Shown: positions 42,521 to 62,800 of the stretch, piece by piece
Numbering within the stretch: the stretch's first letter is position 1
How the letters are laid out: each line of letters opens with the position of its first letter
From: Xiphophorus maculatus
Taxonomy: Eukaryota; Chordata; Actinopteri; Cyprinodontiformes; Poeciliidae
DNA length: 64,000 nt
Assembly (NCBI RefSeq): GCF_002775205.1
Contig: NC_036445.1
Span: 6,096,802 to 6,160,801, forward strand
Direction: 5' to 3'
Notes under the pieces: generated by a model
What the model was told of the DNA's origin: nothing
Database searches by the model: none
Seen by the model: only the letters and a program-made list of their open reading frames with translations
Position numbers and translations under genes: made by a program

Positions 42521-45500
42521 ATGGCGAGTAAAACAAGCAAAGACGGTCCTCCTCCTTTTGATTGTCCATCATGGTGAGCCAAATGCACACGCCAAAGTAG
42601 TAGCACGATGTTTGTAGATCATTACTAGTTGCAAACCAACAAAACAACGAACTTCAAAGTGTTTGCGAGACTTTTATTAGAGATGAAATCATATCTTTTG
42701 CTAACATTAAATAAAGCTAGCAGGCTAACCCGTCAATGTTGGCAATGAATTAGCCAGAAAGATCAATGCATCGTGTCTTTCATTTGCTGAATCCTGTTTA
42801 CCAAATTAAAAATGTTGTAGTTAAAATTGTGATTATTTTTCTTGATTAATTTTTATCTTTGATTTGGTAAATATGATTTCTGCAGTGTTCATACTAAGTA
42901 AATCATCACAGGAGTTTCTAACCTTTTGCTTGCAGGGCAGGCAAACCACCCACAGGGCTTCATCTGGACGTGATGAAGGGGGACAAATTGATAGAGGTAA
43001 GTGAAGCTCTACAGATGTAGGTTAACAATGCAGTGGTCGTTTTAATGTTAGAAATGTGCACCAGATACGAGTCTGACAGTCTGTTGCGTCCCAGATGTGG
43101 GGTTCCTCTGTGGCTGCTCGGCTTCAAATGGTGCGAGAGCAACATCAGCCATGAGATTTAAGCCCTTTAGTGGAAGCAACACTGAAGAGTTATAACTCAG
43201 AGGCACAGATGCATCAGGATGACCTGATTTAGATGTGCTTTCAGTGTGTTATTCACAAAGACCTTCTCTCTTTATAGAAACTGATCATAGATGAAAAGAA
43301 GTTTTACCTGTTTGGAAGGAATCCCGACTGGTGCGACTTCACCATCGACCATCAGTCCTGCTCTCGGGTTCATGCGGCCTTAGTCTACCACAAACACCTA
43401 AAAAGGGTCTTCCTCATAGACCTAAACAGCAGTAAGAGATCTTTTACAATCACACTTTTTTTTTTTTTTTACCAATTTTCATTTGGACTAGAAAATATGT
43501 GGGTATTAATTGTGCAAAAAAACCACAATTGCCCCAAAGTCAATGTGGGCAAGAAATATGGTATATTAATAGAACTGTTTTAGCAATCTTACATTTTTAT
43601 TGTATTTTTGTGGTTCTTAACAGGAAATTTTGCTGATTTCATATTATATTTAAAGCCTTTAATGTATTTAGATATGTTTTAAAATAATAACATTTTGTAG
43701 CCCACACATTGTGCCTTTTATAATCTTCATGGTTTTCTTAGAAATGCGCTTATTTGCTGATGCTCATTTTAATGGACTCAAATTTCTCAAGAACTTAGAA
43801 ATAACTATGTCTAAGGTGTGGGTGAATTCAAAATGTAACCATCCTAACCCTGAAATAAAAATTAATGCATTAAAAAAATAAAAATAACAAAACTGATTTC
43901 CTAAAAACAACCCAGTATTTTGGACAGATACAATCCAATTAAAAATTTGGACTAGAAAATATTTTTAATTGGATTGTTTTATTCTGTTTAAGAGATTACA
44001 GCATATCTCTTTTACATGTTTAGATATTATAGACAACTGAAATTGCAACATGCACTATATTATAAGATTTTGAAATACTCATTCAAAATGTATAACAGTT
44101 GTGTCTATCTTACATTTGAGACAAAGAAACCCCTCTGATTTAGAGTCGTATATTGGATCATTAAATCATTCATGCGTTCAGTGTAACTATAGCCTCTCTG
44201 TTGTGAATGATCATTAATTATTTATCAGAACCAAACACACAGGAGTCAAACACTGTGTGTAGGAAATATCTGAGTGTCTTATGTAACTTAGCGGTTAAAC
44301 TGGATTTTACAAGTATTTATACATGCAGGAAAATTTTTTATATATTCCTCATGTTTTCTTTGCTATATCAGTGATTAGTGTGATTTTTTTTCTAAGTGTC
44401 TAATCTCTGTAGGATATGTACAGTGCATTTGAAGAGTATTCACCATGTTTCACTTTATCCACATTAACTGAAACTGGATAAAAATGTTTTCCTCTAATCT
44501 CTCCACACAATTCTCAAAAATGACATTGTGATACAAAGCTTTGAGATTTTAGTAAATCTGTAAGACAAAAAAAAAGTAAGATATCACATGAACAAAGGGA
44601 TTCACAGCCTTTACCTAGTACTTAGTTGATGCAACCAAGAGTTTGGGTCTTACATTTTTATTTAGTGAGTCAGAAGCTGCAAAGTTTAGGAACCAATTTT
44701 CTAACGGAAACTGGCCTTTACGCCAGCATGGTGCATTCACTGATCAGAAAAAGATCTGGTTATTTTAACTTTTTGCAGCTGGTGCATCGGTGCATCTCTT
44801 GGTTAACATTGTTTTAGACTTGTAAATGGACTGAAGTTAGAACACTGCCTTATGAGACATCAATATAAACTTCAACGCATGTTTCTGTGTAATATAATGC
44901 CATTAAAATATTTTTCATCAGCTTTCAAGGTTTCCTAACATTAGACATTTTTACTTCAGCACACGGTACCTTTCTTGGCCACATTCGCCTTGAGCCCCAC
45001 AAGCCTCAGCAGGTTCCCATAGACTCTACCATATCTTTTGGGGCGTCGACACGGACTTACACCATTAGAGAGAAACCCCAAACCCAAGGCACCGCTGGCA
45101 CAGGAGACAGCAAGTTGGGGGATGAAGATGAGCTCAAAGGGCTGCTTGGACTTCCAGAGGAAGAGACAGAGCTGGAGGTACGTTATTACTATATTATTAA
45201 ACATTATTATTGTTGTAGGTTTTAGCTATGATGATTTTTTTTGTAAATCTTTCCATTTACTAAGTATGTCACTTTGAAGTTATTCATGTTTTGTGGTAAT
45301 ATCCAGTCCAGTGGAGTATAATTTAAAAAAACTGGTCTTGACATAATAAGCATCTATGCACCACAAATTTGGAGCAAACTTCCAGAAAACTGTAAAACAG
45401 CTGAAACACTGACTTCCTTTAAATCTAGACTAAAAACCCACCTGTTTAGGATTGTATTTGAAACGTAATCAATTACAAATTTATCGATGGACCTGACTTA

Positions 45501-46783
45501 ATGTCGTGTTTTGATTGTTGATTCTATGTTGCGTTGTGTTTCTGTGTTTGATATGATGTAAAGCACTTTGAAATGCCTTGCTGCTGAAATGTGCTATACA
45601 AATAAAATTTGATTGATTGATTGATAATAATCACTTAACTTTTTTTGTAATTTCTAGAACCTGACAGAGTTTAACACAGCTCACAACAAACGCATCTCCA
45701 TCATGACAATCGAGGAAGGCAACCTGGAAATCCAGAGGCCAAAGAGGAAACGCAAGAACTCCAGAGTTACTTTCAGTGAAGAAGATTCCATTATTAATCC
45801 AGGTAAGTTTAATGTTTTGCGACTGATGTTTGTGAGAATAGTTAAACTTTTTTGTTTTTCTTGATTCAACAGGAAAATAATTAATTGAACTACTTTGTTA
45901 AAGATACTTTAATCAAAATTTCTCTGGGTTCTGTGTAGTCTGTCATAGTGTGATCACATGAGACTGAAAATCAACAAAGTGCAAGAGTAAAAACTTTATA
46001 TGAAGATTCTTTGTCCCCTAAATTTAAACTTGGAGAATAAAATATTTATTATCTATGAACTGATTATAGCAGACTCCCCATCAGAGAGCTGGATTTTGAG
46101 TCAATATAACAAAATCAACTTTTTATGTTACATTTCTATTTAATCACTGTCAGCCTGCTCATTAATTACCCAAATAAGTTTTTTTGTCTGTACACTGAAG
46201 TGTAACAATGTTTTTTTTTTTTTCATTCCTACAGAAGATATAGACCCCTCAGTTGGGCGCTTTAGAAATATGGTGCAGACAGCTGTCATCCCCATGAAGG
46301 TAATTCTTGACTGTATTTAAAATGATTCTCTCAGCTAAAAGATTTTGCTACAAAGCAACTTAGTTTGGCTAATACGCTGCTAGTCTTCTCTATGGCTTGT
46401 GAAGTTTTTGTTTTTTCATTCCTCTGCAGAAGCGGAGATTTGACAGTCAAAATACTCTGGGTTTTGATGACCTGGCTTCCAAGCGCATTCACGGCTACAG
46501 CTTGGGTGGAGGTCTGTACGGGGACTTGCCCCCAACCAGCCACGAGAACAAGCCAACAGGAGCTCCAGGAGGTGCTACTATGCAGGGCGGGCTGCCTCTG
46601 CCCTTCCCCAACCCGGCGCCTGAGGTAGATCTGGCCCCAGAGGCTCCTCAGCCCCCGATCACACTCAACCCCACACCAGTGACAGCCCCCTACCTACCAG
46701 AGACCGTCAACGAGCCACGAAAAAAGAAGTATGCCAAAGAAGCTTGGCCGGGGAAGAAACCCACCCCTTCACTTCTCATCTAA
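42521..46783 (+). CDS. ppp1r8: Nuclear inhibitor of protein phosphatase 1 (NIPP1)
   Basis: NIPP1 is a nuclear regulatory subunit of protein phosphatase 1 that targets splicing and chromatin factors through its FHA domain. Seven exons: 42521-42573, 42936-42996, 43278-43431, 44960-45177, 45658-45802, 46235-46299 and 46430-46783. They join in frame to 349 residues, against 351 in human. The FHA domain (about 45-135) includes FGRNPDWCDFTIDHQSCSRV, with the phospho-threonine-binding Arg, Ser and His region, and NSTHGTFLGHI across an exon junction. A basic stretch RPKRKRKNS (from 189) precedes the PP1-docking RVTF at 198-201. The C-terminus AKEAWPGKKPTPSLLI is identical to the mammalian end. The identification is secure. 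Confidence 0.97.
43930..43977. repeat. Perfect 17-bp inverted repeat
   Basis: ACAATCCAATTAAAAAT (43930-43946) and its exact complement (43961-43977) flank a 14-base loop. The nearby phrase TTTGGACTAGAAAATAT also occurs at about 43483. It lies in ppp1r8 intron 3. Confidence 0.8.
44419..44720 (+). mobile_element. Tc1-like 5'-end fragment
   Basis: ACAGTGCATTTGAAGAGTATTC is followed by CACTTTATCCACATTAACTG, AAAATGACATTGTGATACAA and CCTTTACCTAGTACTTAG. This is the usual start of another teleost Tc1 subfamily. It lies in ppp1r8 intron 3. Confidence 0.6.
45340..45630 (+). mobile_element. LINE 3' end with last codons of ORF2
   Basis: The plus-strand frame from 45364 reads QIWSKLPENCKTAETL then TSFKSRLKTHLFRIVFET and stops at 45466-45468. 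This is the typical C-terminal end of a non-LTR reverse-transcriptase ORF. The 3'UTR follows and ends in TTTGATTGATTGATTGA. It is the best-preserved of three copies and lies in ppp1r8 intron 4, ending about 30 bp before exon 5. Confidence 0.85.
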
Positions 46784-49700
46784 CCAGTTTTATAACACTG
46801 CTGACTCTCAGGTTCCCAGCAGGACCATCAGGGACTGTGACCTGTCAGAGGTGGAGCTCTTCGCCTCTGTTTTTATTTGTTATATTATACGAGTGCAAAA
46901 TACACAACGCATCCTCCACAAACTACATCGACAGCAAAAGTATTTAGTTTTTTTTTTACAACAAAATACCTGGCAGTTACATGAACTACAGAGTGATAGA
47001 CTATATGGATATAATGATGGAGTTACGTGCTGAATGACTTTGAGTTGATGTAAACTTGTATTTTATACATGTTCCAACATTTTTTCACTCTTTCAGAATA
47101 TTGATAAAACTATTAAAGAGTTGCAAAAAAGTGGTTTTATTCGTATCTTACTGTGAGAAGTCAAGATAGCCCCAAGACTTCAAATGTAAGCAAAATTTTG
47201 TCAGAACACAGCTCTATTTTATTTTTAAAGCAAGTTGATAGAATGAGATCAGACATTTTACGATAAAATGTTTTCTGTCTGTTTAGTAAGCTGTCAGTTG
47301 TGCTGTGTTGTATTTCCCCCCTTAGGCCACTTGGTGGTGACTTAAGCAAACAGACCGGTTTCTATTAGAAGCTGAAAACTTTAGTTTTCATTTGCATCTT
47401 AAATCAATGCTCTGTTATACTAACATCCTCTTTTTTTCTGTTACAATAAGTGCAAAGTACTTTCTCATATTCCCCAAACAAACATACTGTAAAAAAAAAT
47501 ATTTTTTATGCTTTTTTGGATTACTATTTAAAGGGTACAAGCATAGCAGATTGGAGAAAAGCACAATATCACAATAACAATTAACTACAACATAAAAGAC
47601 TACTAAAATGTTATTCAGATTGTTGTAATGCATACTTAGCATTATTATTTGTAAAATGCTGCCTTTCTTACCCAGCTCAAGATATGCGGATTAGAAAACT
47701 AAACATTAGGCTCAGCCTTTCCTTAAGGCTTAATTTTGAATATGGTTTTATTGAGTGTTCAAATTTGAAGAATTGTATGAATCTATGTAATAAAATGATT
47801 CACATACAAATGCCTCAGACAAAAATTGCATCACAAACACTGTAGTTATGCTTTCCAGTATTTTTTTGTATTTAAAAAAAAAAAAGTCTGGCAGCTTTGA
47901 CATCTGGTTGATTTATAATTGTTGAATTTCATATCATCTGGTCAAATTGGAGATTCCCTCTAAATTACAAAAATACTGACTGTTTTTGTGGATTTTCTGG
48001 TGCAAAAGAAAAATAAGTTGTTTTATTAAAAAAAAAACTACACTAGTGACTCTACATTTGATTGGTTGTGTGGATTTTGTAATATGTAAATAAAAACAAA
48101 AAATACTTTTTTGACATATTAGCTTGTCTGTTTCTTCTATAAACAGTTTGTGCATTGACAACTTGCAATGTGTTCCATTTATACAGTACCTTGCAGAAGT
48201 ATTAAAACCTTTAACTGATCATTTCCTCACATTACCACAAACATTTGTTTTTAAGGATTTTATAAAACATAAAAAGGAATGATAAATGAATAGTTTTGTA
48301 ATTATTGAATGAATAATGGAAACCTGCAAATTATGGATGTCATTATTCTCGGTAACTTTGGCTGAAAATTCACTGCAGATCATCCAGTATTATCCATAAG
48401 GTTCACTTTCTGACAGAGCAAATATATAGCAAGAGCTACAAAGGAATGGTTAAGAAATAAAGAGTCTTGTGTTTGATGGTCCAGTCAAAGTCCAGTTGAG
48501 AATCCATGAGCACCCTTGAAATTTGATTGTCACAGATGCTCTCCATTCAATCTGACTGAGACTGAGCACTTGAAGAGTGGCCAAAAACATCATTCTATGT
48601 GCAAAACCGACAGAGAATCTATAAGATTAATAATGAAATTGAAACATTTAGGCTGTAGAATGACTCAGTAAAGATTTATTTAAATGTGTGCCATTTTTTA
48701 AAGTTTTTGTTTTTAAACCATTTTGAAAGCCATGCACCCTTCTACTATTACTGCACAATTATCAGCTACTCTGTGTTGATGAGAGACAGCTAGCTCAAAT
48801 TGTAGCAGTGTCAGTTAAAGTGGCAGGTCCAATGGCAGGTCACACCGGAAGTGCTGCTATCTGAAACTGGTGTTGGTTTGGCACCTAAACTCCTACTAAA
48901 ATACAAATAGGTTTGTGGTTGTAAAGTGTCAAAATGCGAGGTCATAGATGTGTAAATACTTTTATGAGGCACTTCCTGTGAAAAAAAAGCTTTCTGTTGG
49001 TTTGATGCCTCTGCTAAACTACTGTAGGTATTTAGTACAGGACCCTATTTAGAAAATAAGGTCCAGTAATTGTGAACGTAGATTCTATGGAGACCAGTGG
49101 GACACAGTAACACTAAAACTTGTATATTTTATCATTTGCTCTCTTATCCTGGTGCAGTCAACACAAACTTAAATGTATTTTTTACATCTCAATCATTCAT
49201 TCATTTTGAGTTTGGAGCCTGCAAATGGGCAACACAACTGTTAGGGTGTCATTTTTATTCTTTTTCTATCAGAAAAGAAGTTGAATGCAGAAACACGGTG
49301 CATCTCAAAAGTATACACACCCTTGTCAAAATGTTGGGGTTATATGTCTCAGCATGCAATCTTGAGTTGCGTTCTGTAATACCCAGTTCAAAGGTGTGAT
49401 AAGAAAAATTGCCTTATTTTTAGAGTTGTGCTTTTCAGTGTTGTAATTTCTTTGTAATAGCATATCTTGAGGTCATTTCCAGTGAACTCAAATTCAGACT
49501 GCGTTTTACTCTTCAGACTCTCATGGAGTTAAACATTCACTATTGACCTAATTTAAATGGAGAAATGTAACGCAGAAAATCATTTTGAGATTAGGTCACA
49601 TGGCTCATAAATACATACAAAGTAATTATTTTTACTCTGCTACACAATTTTAGTTAAAACCTTTTAGGTTATTTAACTAGCCTGCACTAAGGTACACTTA

Positions 49701-50213
49701 GTGCTTATAGTTTAAAAACATTACACCCTATTCTTTCCTTAAATGTTTACTGTTTTAACCATCAGTCTAAACTCATGAAGTTTCCACTACAAATAAATGT
49801 GTGTACGGTACTTATTTTCTTTTTCTGTTTTAATATACCCCAACAACAGAAATACAACATATTCCTTGCTGCAGAAATGAACTGTTAATGTAAAAAAAAG
49901 CATTCAATCTCACTGTTTTAGTCACATTCTTCAGTATTACAACAAAGTGCAATGTATTACAACAATGCATAACGCAATGCTTATAGTTTTGCTTAAAGAT
50001 TAAGCTCATCTCCAAATGTATAACAAACCCATTTTAAGATAAACATTACAAATATTCCTAGAAAAACGGTTTAAAACACAACAAATTTCCTCGTCACGAG
50101 ACATTAGTGTAAAAATTTACTCAAATTGCACTTCATGATTTAAAAAAAAATCTAATTCACTTTCTAAGCAATTTGTTTCTCCTTGATTGAATCCAACAGA
50201 ATCTTTTTCTCCA
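46784..50213. other. Convergent spacer of ppp1r8 and cyp4
   Basis: Candidate ppp1r8 poly(A) signals are ATTAAA at 47112-47117 and AATAAA at 47789-47794. A Tc1 fossil covers 48184-48973. A further transposon-like scrap (AAAAGTATACACACCCTTGT) lies near 49308. The P450 mRNA should end somewhere below 50213. No gene is seen. Confidence 0.6.
48184..48973 (+). mobile_element. Tc1-like fossil with both ends, internally deleted
   Basis: The left end CAGTACCTTGCAGAAGTATT and the right end AATACTTTTATGAGGCACT are mutually inverted. CAGATGCTCTCCATTCAATC lies between them. At about 790 bp it has lost most of the transposase. Confidence 0.7.
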
Positions 50214-57367
<7,154 letters not shown>

Positions 57368-59830
57368 TCTGACGACGTCCGTGTTGTGCAAGCGGAGAAA
57401 TGACGCTCCCTCTGTGTGTGCAGCGACAGGCAGCCGGGCTTTGTGGTTGTGTGGTTGACTGCGGAAGGCGGAGATTGGACGTGTCGAGGCGGGGTCTGCA
57501 CCCGAGTCTGCACTTGCTGATGAATATTTAAAGGGATTTGGGCCATAAACACTTAAAATGTTTCTGATTATTGCAAGTGTTCAATTAAGCAGCATATTTT
57601 ATGCCATCATGTCATTTGGTTGAAAGCTAATCCCTTTTTGATTTAATTTTGGTCAACAAAATGTTGAAATGATTTAAATGCAAAATAAAAATGTTTTTGG
57701 CGCGTCCTACATCTAAAAACATACTTTTTACTTCCTAGGTAATAAACCGGTACATCTCCGTAAATTATATTTTTATAAATAAAACATGAAAAACAATCTA
57801 TGAATTTGTAATGATTACAGTGACATATTTAACCTGTTTGTAGCACTGATGAAATTGGCTTAAGGTTAATAAAAACCCACAATTAATTTTCTCAGACAAT
57901 TCAATATTGCTGACAAAAATTTTATGTTTAATAAAGAAATGTTGTTATGGCTCACTAGTAACACGATTTGACATTTGCTAAGCAGACAACAAGAAGAGTA
58001 AACCACAAATTCTCATTATTAAAAAAAGCTGACTGTTCACAGAATGCTGCGCAATAGTGGAAAGTTTAGTGGAAGGAAACATGTCATAGAGTACATGCAC
58101 AAGCAACATAATCTCAGCCTTGAGAGGGTTATGAAGGAAAGTCCATTCATTCAGGACTCTTGCCTTTGTGGACCTCCACACAGAGACACATCCTGGGAAG
58201 AATAGTTCTTTTGATTCTGGTTTTCATCAGCTACAGATACGTTTACATTTAGAAAAAAAAAAAAACACAATACATTATAATGAAGGAAATTGTGTGTCAA
58301 AGCAAAGCCAGGTTACAAGTGATTGGTGTCAAACTATTATTTGCTATATTGTGTTTGTTTTTGTACTGTATTGATTGCACATATTGCTTAATCATTGAGT
58401 AATTGGCAAATTCTTTACTTTATCAGTGTGTCAGACTAAACCCTTTTGTTGTTATCACTGGGGTTTTGAGCAACATTCCTGATTTCATCACTGTTCTACC
58501 TAAAAGAATGAAATGTACATCTTTCATGACAAATATAAAAGATGTTTTGACATTTATAATGTCTCTGGCAGATTTCAATCAGTACATGATGTACTCTCTA
58601 TCCACTCAGCAAGCTAACTTTCCACACAATCTACACAGTGCCTTGCAACAGTCTTCTTACCTCTTGGTTTTTCTCACATTTTGCTTTACAACAAAGAACA
58701 AATCTTTGTTGTTTGTTGTATGAGGAAGAATCATCATTATAACGTGGAAGTGAAAACTTGCTGTAGTGCCAATAAGAACTTTTCCATCAATTACTAAATA
58801 AGGGAATAAAAAAGTTTCTAGGTGCCATTATTAATAATTTGTAAATAAAACAAATAGAAATAAACATTCCCTTAAAATTATTTTCTCTGCAAATTCCTGT
58901 ATATTTCCTATCTGAAACTTATTTCTTGGTTGAATGAAAATCATTTTAAATCTAAATCTACTTAGGGTACGAAGTTTGGAGATAGAGACACTACTGCTTT
59001 CAGTTCAGTGTGTTCAGTGTATTTGACCTAGTATTAGACCTCTTGACCTAGAACTTCCTTTTACATATAGGCTCATCTTAATTTATTTAATTTGCTTTTA
59101 TTTCATTTTTTTTATTTTGTAAATATACTTTGTAATTTTTACCTTGTGCTACAGATGCACAATTGAATTTTCTGCTAGAAAAATTTCAATTTATATTTGG
59201 GAAAAATTTCATAAGACAGATGAGAAACACTTTAACCCGCTCCTGGATGTACTCAGCTTGTGTGACTCACGTCTGTTTCATGGTGCTCATGCTAAGCTGT
59301 GAAACAATGTTTCCACTGTTGGTTCACTGTCAGAAAATACCTCTAAAAATTAGAGTTTGCGAATTAACCTGAAAAACATTTCTGACAATCAAACTATAAT
59401 AACTTTAGATGTTTAAGCTTCAATTTAGATTAAAGCTGGCTTTCACAAGGTCAATCAGTATTTTTCTAAAAAATAAAAAAAAATCTAGTAACATATGCAC
59501 AGAATTATAGAGAACTGACACCTCTGTATGAGAAATCAAACTTGTTTGTGATGCACATGCAATATCTCGACACCTAGGAGATGCAGAAAGCGAAATACAT
59601 AAGGCGCAGCGATAGACAAAAACGTGTGGGCGAGAGCTTTGTTAAATTTCCTATGCAGTGGCTGTTGGACCACTTCCTATGTGTCAGCCTCAGCTTAATT
59701 ATGACACTCAAACTAAAACCTTGTGATGCTGCACAGAGTCTCTGAACTATGTTTTGATGAGCTGTGATGATGGTTTGACTGGAGAAGGAATCTTTGATTT
59801 GCTTCATTCTGCCTTCGTTTATGCAAAGAC
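57368..59830. other. Divergent spacer between cyp4 and the Ig receptor gene
   Basis: A moderately GC-rich stretch (57368-57540) upstream of cyp4 is its probable promoter. The rest is AT-rich. A Tc1-like 5' scrap (CAGTGCCTTGCAACAGTCTT) lies near 58638. ISRE-like and ETS-like motifs lie close to the Ig gene. No gene is seen. Confidence 0.65.
59586..59678 (+). promoter_or_regulatory. ISRE-like and ETS-like sites upstream of Ig receptor
   Basis: GAAAGCGAAA (59586-59595) fits the IRF/ISRE core GAAANNGAAA. CACTTCCT (59671-59678) is an ETS/PU.1 core on the minus strand. They lie 245 and 160 bp upstream of the start codon. Confidence 0.45.
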
Positions 59831-62800
59831 ATGACTTCATCACCTCGAAACGCGTTCATTTGTGTATTTTTTCTGACTTACTGGAACGCAAGCATTTTCC
59901 CAGGAAATGGTAAGTAGCTGATAAAATCACTGTCATCTCAATGTATTTCAAAAGCAACATTTTGAACCTGCCTCTTGCCTTTATGACTAACTGAAAACGG
60001 ATACTTTAGCTGCAGCACATCAGCGTCGATCCTGGCTGGGATGTCGAGTTCTGATACATTGTCAGGGTCACAGTGCTGACTCGGGCTCTTTCAAATGGTT
60101 TTACAAGGAGGACAAGCACAGTAAGGAAATCCAGCTATTCTTTCAGAATAAGAATGGAATAAAACACTATGATGTCAGTCGTCCAAAAGTAGACGTTATG
60201 GCAAATCGTTCTCTGGTTATAAATAATTTTACTGACAAAGATCAGGGCGACTACTGGTGTGAAAACTGCTCTCAAGAAACCTGTAGCAGGGAACCATCCA
60301 GCTTCATCACTATGCAGAAAGGTTTGCGCTGCTGTCATTAATATAAAAGTATTAATGTGTATCATTCATTCAGTTCCAAAGTTCTGCATCTTAAAGCACA
60401 ATTTCATTGTGAGTTTGTGTTTGTTTTGATTTCAGAAATTATGGATGAAATGCAAGAGATATTTTACATTCTTTCCGGCAGCAGTTTCACCCGCTCATGC
60501 CCAGGTGAATTTGCTAACTTAAAATGGACATTTGAAGCCAGTAATGCAACCCAAAGGGAATTAGAACTAAGATCAGAAATGGTTACTGTTACTACCAACA
60601 AGACCTTATATATTGGATCTGTAAAAAATACTAATGCTGGGAAATACACCTGTTGGGTGAATAGATGTGGTGGTCCGAATCAGAAACAGCTCACAATCAA
60701 CTTATGCGTCGTCACAGGTGAGCATTTGATATTTCTCCAAAGTTTTGTTCTAAACTTTCTCCTTTCTTTTAGATTTATTAGATGAAAAATGTTTGTCTAA
60801 CACTATTTGTTTGCTTTCTGACAGTTTCCCGCAAAGAGCATTCTATTTTCTCTTGTGCTGTGACATGCGATGTGGGATTAAAAAAAAATTTGAGTCTTCT
60901 GATGAGCAATCAAACAATATCAGTGGACATAGATCCATCCGGGTCCTTAATCTGTAATTCAACTGAGATCTTGGATGGGCAGCCTATACCAACTACGAAC
61001 AGCTACACAGTGTCAGCTGCTTTAAACACAACAATGGGTGGGTATTTTTGTTCTACAGATTCAAATACGTTTGTTGGTATTGTTGTACCAAACTTAAAAA
61101 AGCTTTAAATAAATTCATCTCCTATTGTAGAAGTACTACATAGTCCGAGTAAAATGCTTAGAAAATACTATCTTTAATTTGAGTAGATGTACTTAACTAG
61201 AGAAAAAAACAATGTTAAGAAATAATTGTTTGAAACAAAATAACCTGTCAATAATCCTAAAAGTCTTATTAAAATAGCTACAGCTAAAGCTCATTTGTGA
61301 AGTTTATACTTTACTTTTTAAAGTGTAATATTCCAGTAAATAATCTGCTGTTAAGAATTTATTGAAATTTGATTTCCGTTGCTCACGTTTAGTGTCTTAT
61401 ATTACAGTGTTCATTCCTGATTGTTATGGAATTTTCTCATGTTATATGATATTTTTGTCCCTGTATTTTCATTTGTCTATTTCTATCAGTATTTTCCCTG
61501 CTACTCACTTGGTTGTTCTGTTAGTAATCACTCTGCTCTATATTTATTCTCCTTTGTTCAGTAATTCATTGTTGGATTCTCCTTCTTTCTGCATTTTCTT
61601 TGCTTGTATACTCCCTGGTTATGGCAGATGTCTCCTCCCACTGTACTTATTTGTAAGTTTATCTTTGTCCTTAAATTACTTCCAGTGTGTATTACCTATC
61701 CCATGACTGGGTTGGGTCCTTTACCACATACGGCGTACATTTAGTTTTGCAGTGGGTACGTAACTGAACAAGGACTCATCTTTATTTTGCCTCCATGTAT
61801 GATGAGCAGGATTAAAAGGAAGGTGAAAAATATCCCCCAAATTTTAGAGTACTGGAGATATGGTATCTTTGGTCACAAAGTCTTCATAATAACCATCAGA
61901 TACTGCTTGCATCTGAAACCAAGCAGGTGTTTTATGGGTGTAAACATATTTTTTTGTCTTAGAAGAGTTTGCTCAATTCTCTTCCAAAGAAAGTGTAATT
62001 TGATGAAATGACATCCAGCTTTTCTGAAACGGTCGCTTTAATGTAGGCCTGGGGTAAAACAATCAATAAATATTTGGGGAAAATATTTTCCATCCACTTT
62101 TTAGTAGGACTGAAGATGTGTGATGCTCTGGGTCAGTTTCTTGTGCATAATTAACTTTTTAAATTACTGCAACATTTTAACTAAATATCTTGTGTACTCC
62201 ACAACTTAGTGGAACATTGATCATTATTTGTTCTTTTTAGCAGAATACTTATTGAAAACATGTGGCACAATCTGTGCATGAACATCCTGCACAGATTGTG
62301 AAACATTATTGGACAAGACTTAGCATTGTCCTACACGGAGGTATGGTTTAGAAGTAAGAACAGCAGTGGTCTCATTAATTTTTTTGCTGGAGATATTATT
62401 AAAAAAATATTTTTCTTAACATGGATTCAATTGTCAAAACACTAAACTCAAATGTTGAACTTTTCAAGAAGTTTCAGTGATATAATTCTGCTGCAATAAC
62501 AGATTAACTTAATTAGAGATTTTCTGTGCATTTTTACAGCAACGTTAGCAAACATAATCATGTCTGTATATTTCTGTCCTTAAAAAATATGTTAAAATGA
62601 CTTCATATTGAGGATTTTTAAAATTTTGTTTATATTGTTTTACAGGTGTTTTTGAGAAGACTGAATCTTTGATGCCAATTATTTATGGAGTAGTAGCTGC
62701 CTTTACATTTTTTATTTTACTTGCAATATTAACTTTCTGTTTGAAATCAAGAGTACAGGCTGGTAAGGCTGCAACTATTTACTTATTTAAAAAAAAAACA

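Noticed and set aside
57368-57391. Upstream extension of the P450 start
   Set aside because: The in-frame upstream codon is TTG. The ATG at 57365-57367 gives a normal CYP4 N-terminus.
58403-58723. 106-codon plus-strand open frame between cyp4 and the Ig gene
   Set aside because: It overlaps a Tc1-like 5' scrap, has no domain and lacks a coding-type composition.
61362-61706. 114-codon hydrophobic open frame in the Ig receptor intron
   Set aside because: Leu/Ile/Phe/Ser bias is expected from T-rich DNA. No splice sites fit the receptor frame and no domain is recognisable.
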